DNA of 64,000 nucleotides, from contig JACAXG010000026.1 of NCBI GenBank assembly GCA_018881555.1, forward strand, positions 6,367,965 to 6,431,964, in the 5' to 3' direction. Under the pieces are notes generated by a model, which searched no databases, was not told the DNA's origin, and saw only the letters and a program-made list of their open reading frames with translations. This DNA comes from Amblyornis subalaris. Taxonomy: Eukaryota > Chordata > Aves > Passeriformes > Ptilonorhynchidae. Below are positions 62,048-64,000 of the stretch, one piece after another (within the stretch, counting starts at the first letter, position 1; the number at the start of each line of letters is the position of its first letter). The position numbers and the translations under genes are program-made.

Positions 62048-62430
62048 AAAGGGTCTGGAGCACAAGTCTGGTCAGGAGCCGCTGAGGGAGCTGAGGGTGT
62101 TTAGCTTNAGAAAAGGAGGCTCAGGGAGGACCTCATCACTCTCTGCAACTCCCTGACAGGAGGTTGGAGCCGGGACAGGAGGAAAGAGCCTCAAGGTGCA
62201 TCAGGGGAAGTTTAGATTGGGTATAAGGACAAATTTCTTCACAAAATGGGGTTATCAAGAACTTGAACAGACTGCCCAGGGAATTTGTGGAGTCACCATC
62301 GCTGGATGTATTTAGATGTGTAGATGCGGCACTGAGGGATGTGGTTTAGTGGTGGACTTGGCAGTGCTGGGTTACTGTTTGGACTCAATCTTAAAGGTCT
62401 TTACAAACCTAAGTCACTTTATGATTCTGA
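62048..62430 (+). mobile_element. CR1 LINE 3' fragment
   Basis: Plus-strand CR1 of about 380 bp. Landmarks are GGGTCTGGAGCACAAGTCTG, CTCTGCAACTCCCTGACAGG, AATTTCTTCACAAAATGG, GGAGTCACCATCGCTGGATG and AAGTCACTTTATGATTCTGA at the end. It begins inside the end of the reverse transcriptase ORF and runs through the 3' UTR. It is about as diverged as the other old copies. Confidence 0.95.
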
Positions 62431-63002
62431 TTTTGGTTTGAAGCCCTCAGGTACTGCCTTTTAACCACGGCTTAACTCTGGTGTTTCACAACAACTTGTC
62501 TTCAGATGTGAAATCATGGTAAGAGGCCCCTATTTTGAGGTTTTTTGCCTGATTTTCCTCTGCCTTCCCTAGTTCTGCACCAAGACAACTGCATTGAGTG
62601 GCCATCATATAAATGCAGCTGGTGAACTGATAATTCCCAGCACAGAAGGGCAACTGGAGCAAACAGTCAAGGCATGGAATTGTCCCTTTGCCCCAGGAGA
62701 CACTTTGGCAGTCAGTCCCTCTGTGTCATCACAGCGAGCAATGAAGTGCCACNCTCATAGCACCTTCCCATGTTTGGTTTTATGGGCAAATTATCCCATT
62801 GAGGTTCAGTTGGGATAACAGGAATCCACCAGGGGTAAAGGCTCAGCAATTCCCCAGTACGCAGGCAGCTTACCTTCCCCGCAGCAGCATAATCCTCCTG
62901 GCCTGTGTTTTTTTGCCTACATACCTCCCATGGTTTTGAAATACATTCCCTAAGCAAGGAGCTATGACTGTTAGCTGGTTGCTATGACTCCTGTGTCAGA
63001 GG
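62431..63002. other. Unique DNA between two CR1 pieces
   Basis: No gene or repeat is recognised. Frames are under 85 codons. Confidence 0.55.
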
Positions 63003-63175
63003 TTGTGAACAATTCCAGGGATGGAGCAGCCACAGCTTCTCTGGGAAACCTGTGCCCGTGCCTCACCAACCTCTCAGTAAATATTTTCTTCCTAATGTCC
63101 AGTCTAAACCTAATCTCTGTCAGTTTGAAACCACTCCCCCTTGTCCTGTCACTACANNNTCTTGTCAATGCTCCG
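63003..63175 (-). mobile_element. CR1 LINE internal fragment
   Basis: Minus-strand CR1 piece of about 170 bp lacking the 3' terminus. Plus-strand landmarks are CACAGCTTCTCTGGGAAACC, TTTTCTTCCTAATGTCCAG and CCCCCTTGTCCTGTCACTAC. Absence of the octamer tail shows that the 3' end was lost after insertion. Three consecutive Ns sit at 63158-63160. Confidence 0.9.
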
Positions 63176-64000
63176 TGAAAGGAGTTTTCAGCTGCTTTTT
63201 TCTTTGGACAGTTTAAACTAGGCAAGCGGAGCATGTAGTGAAAGAGCATAGGAGAAGAGTTAATGTTCACACATTTTTTCATGAACTCACATAAATGACC
63301 ACATCAGGAATGCACCAGCTTTTTCTTTTAGGTTCAGAAGGCTGGAGTTCAAAAGTTTCAGACTCTTCTGAAGTGCACTGGCTCTGCTCAAGTGATCATG
63401 GAGACTTGGAAGCAAGGGTGTATGGGGAAAACAAAATCTCCTGGATCTCTTTCAGCTACATTCACTTTGCATGGCACTTCAGCTCTCAGGACAACCTGGG
63501 CCTTGACAAAGTCACACACTGATCTGAAGACTGAGAAGTTTTCCTTACTGCTTCTAAAACTGCATGTAAAGCAATGGTAATAAGCTGTACATTTGTTCAA
63601 GTTCTTATCCCATATGGGCAGTAAATGAAACAATCCTTTCAGCCCCATCAGTAAGAGACAAATGATGTGGAAAGCAATTTCTTGTGTACTCTTGAAGAGT
63701 TGTCTGAGCTGTGACTATTCTCTTGCTATTCTATCTTGCAACTTGTAAATAAACCAAAGCTTTCTTATGCAATTAACTTTGCAGCACATTCTGTGCATTC
63801 TCCTTAATTTATCCCTCTGTAGATGAAGTGCCTAAAATGGGACATTCCAATTAGTAGAATCACAGAGTGGACTTGAACATCTCTGTTCTGAAATAATGTT
63901 TTTACCTTCTTTTGTCTTGTGCTTGTGGTGGACCTTGTGGAACTTCATTTTATCTGAGAAATGTTTTGGTTTAGTCCAATTCACATTGACAACCCAAGTT
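63176..64000. other. Unique DNA, no gene seen
   Basis: Frames are at most 86 codons, with no domain. TAGAATCACAGAGTGG near 63856 resembles a CR1 tail but is too short to call. Confidence 0.5.

Noticed and set aside
63856..63871. CR1-like tail TAGAATCACAGAGTGG
   Set aside because: Sixteen bases with no adjoining CR1 3' UTR are too short to call an element.

Overview
The window looks like a gene-poor stretch of a bird nuclear genome. The call rests on interspersed repeats. I count thirteen pieces of CR1, the dominant bird LINE, in both orientations, most cut short at the 5' end and ending in the CR1-type 3' octamer tail. There is also one solo long terminal repeat (LTR) of a kind I recognise as common in birds. 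Base composition is AT-rich. Single-base Ns are scattered throughout, as in a draft short-read assembly. Nothing bacterial is present, and I see no operon, CRISPR array, rRNA or tRNA.

I could not support any intact protein-coding gene. The longest open frame is 171 codons (53098-53613, minus), and most frames are at chance level for AT-rich DNA. The only convincing protein-coding ancestry is the decayed reverse transcriptase of the CR1 copy at 16711-18036. One 150-bp frame at 9270-9419 (minus) has an exon-like look, but I cannot name it.

Layout. 1-10231: unique AT-rich DNA with small tandem duplications, hairpins and a pentamer microsatellite. 10232-10600: CR1 (+). 10601-16710: unique DNA with a purine-rich block at 12190-12800. 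16711-18515: the long CR1 (+), followed about 100 bp later by the solo LTR (+). 18516-32933: mostly unique DNA, with a CpG-richer block at 28826-29660 that may be an old retroviral insertion. 32934-35020: two CR1 pieces (-). 35021-41027: unique, very AT-rich. 41028-49758: the repeat-rich part, with eight CR1 pieces and two copies of an unrecognised ~270-310 bp block, each joined to a CR1 3' end at the same junction. 49759-62047: unique DNA. 62048-64000: two more CR1 pieces and a unique tail.

No genes can be said to work together here. The DNA is best read as intergenic or deep-intronic sequence, possibly holding enhancers. The best leads are the duplicated block-plus-CR1 unit (42511-43193 and 48998-49758), the dense cluster of Ns in its second copy, and the exon-like frame at 9270-9419. 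I did not find a convincing new biological system.
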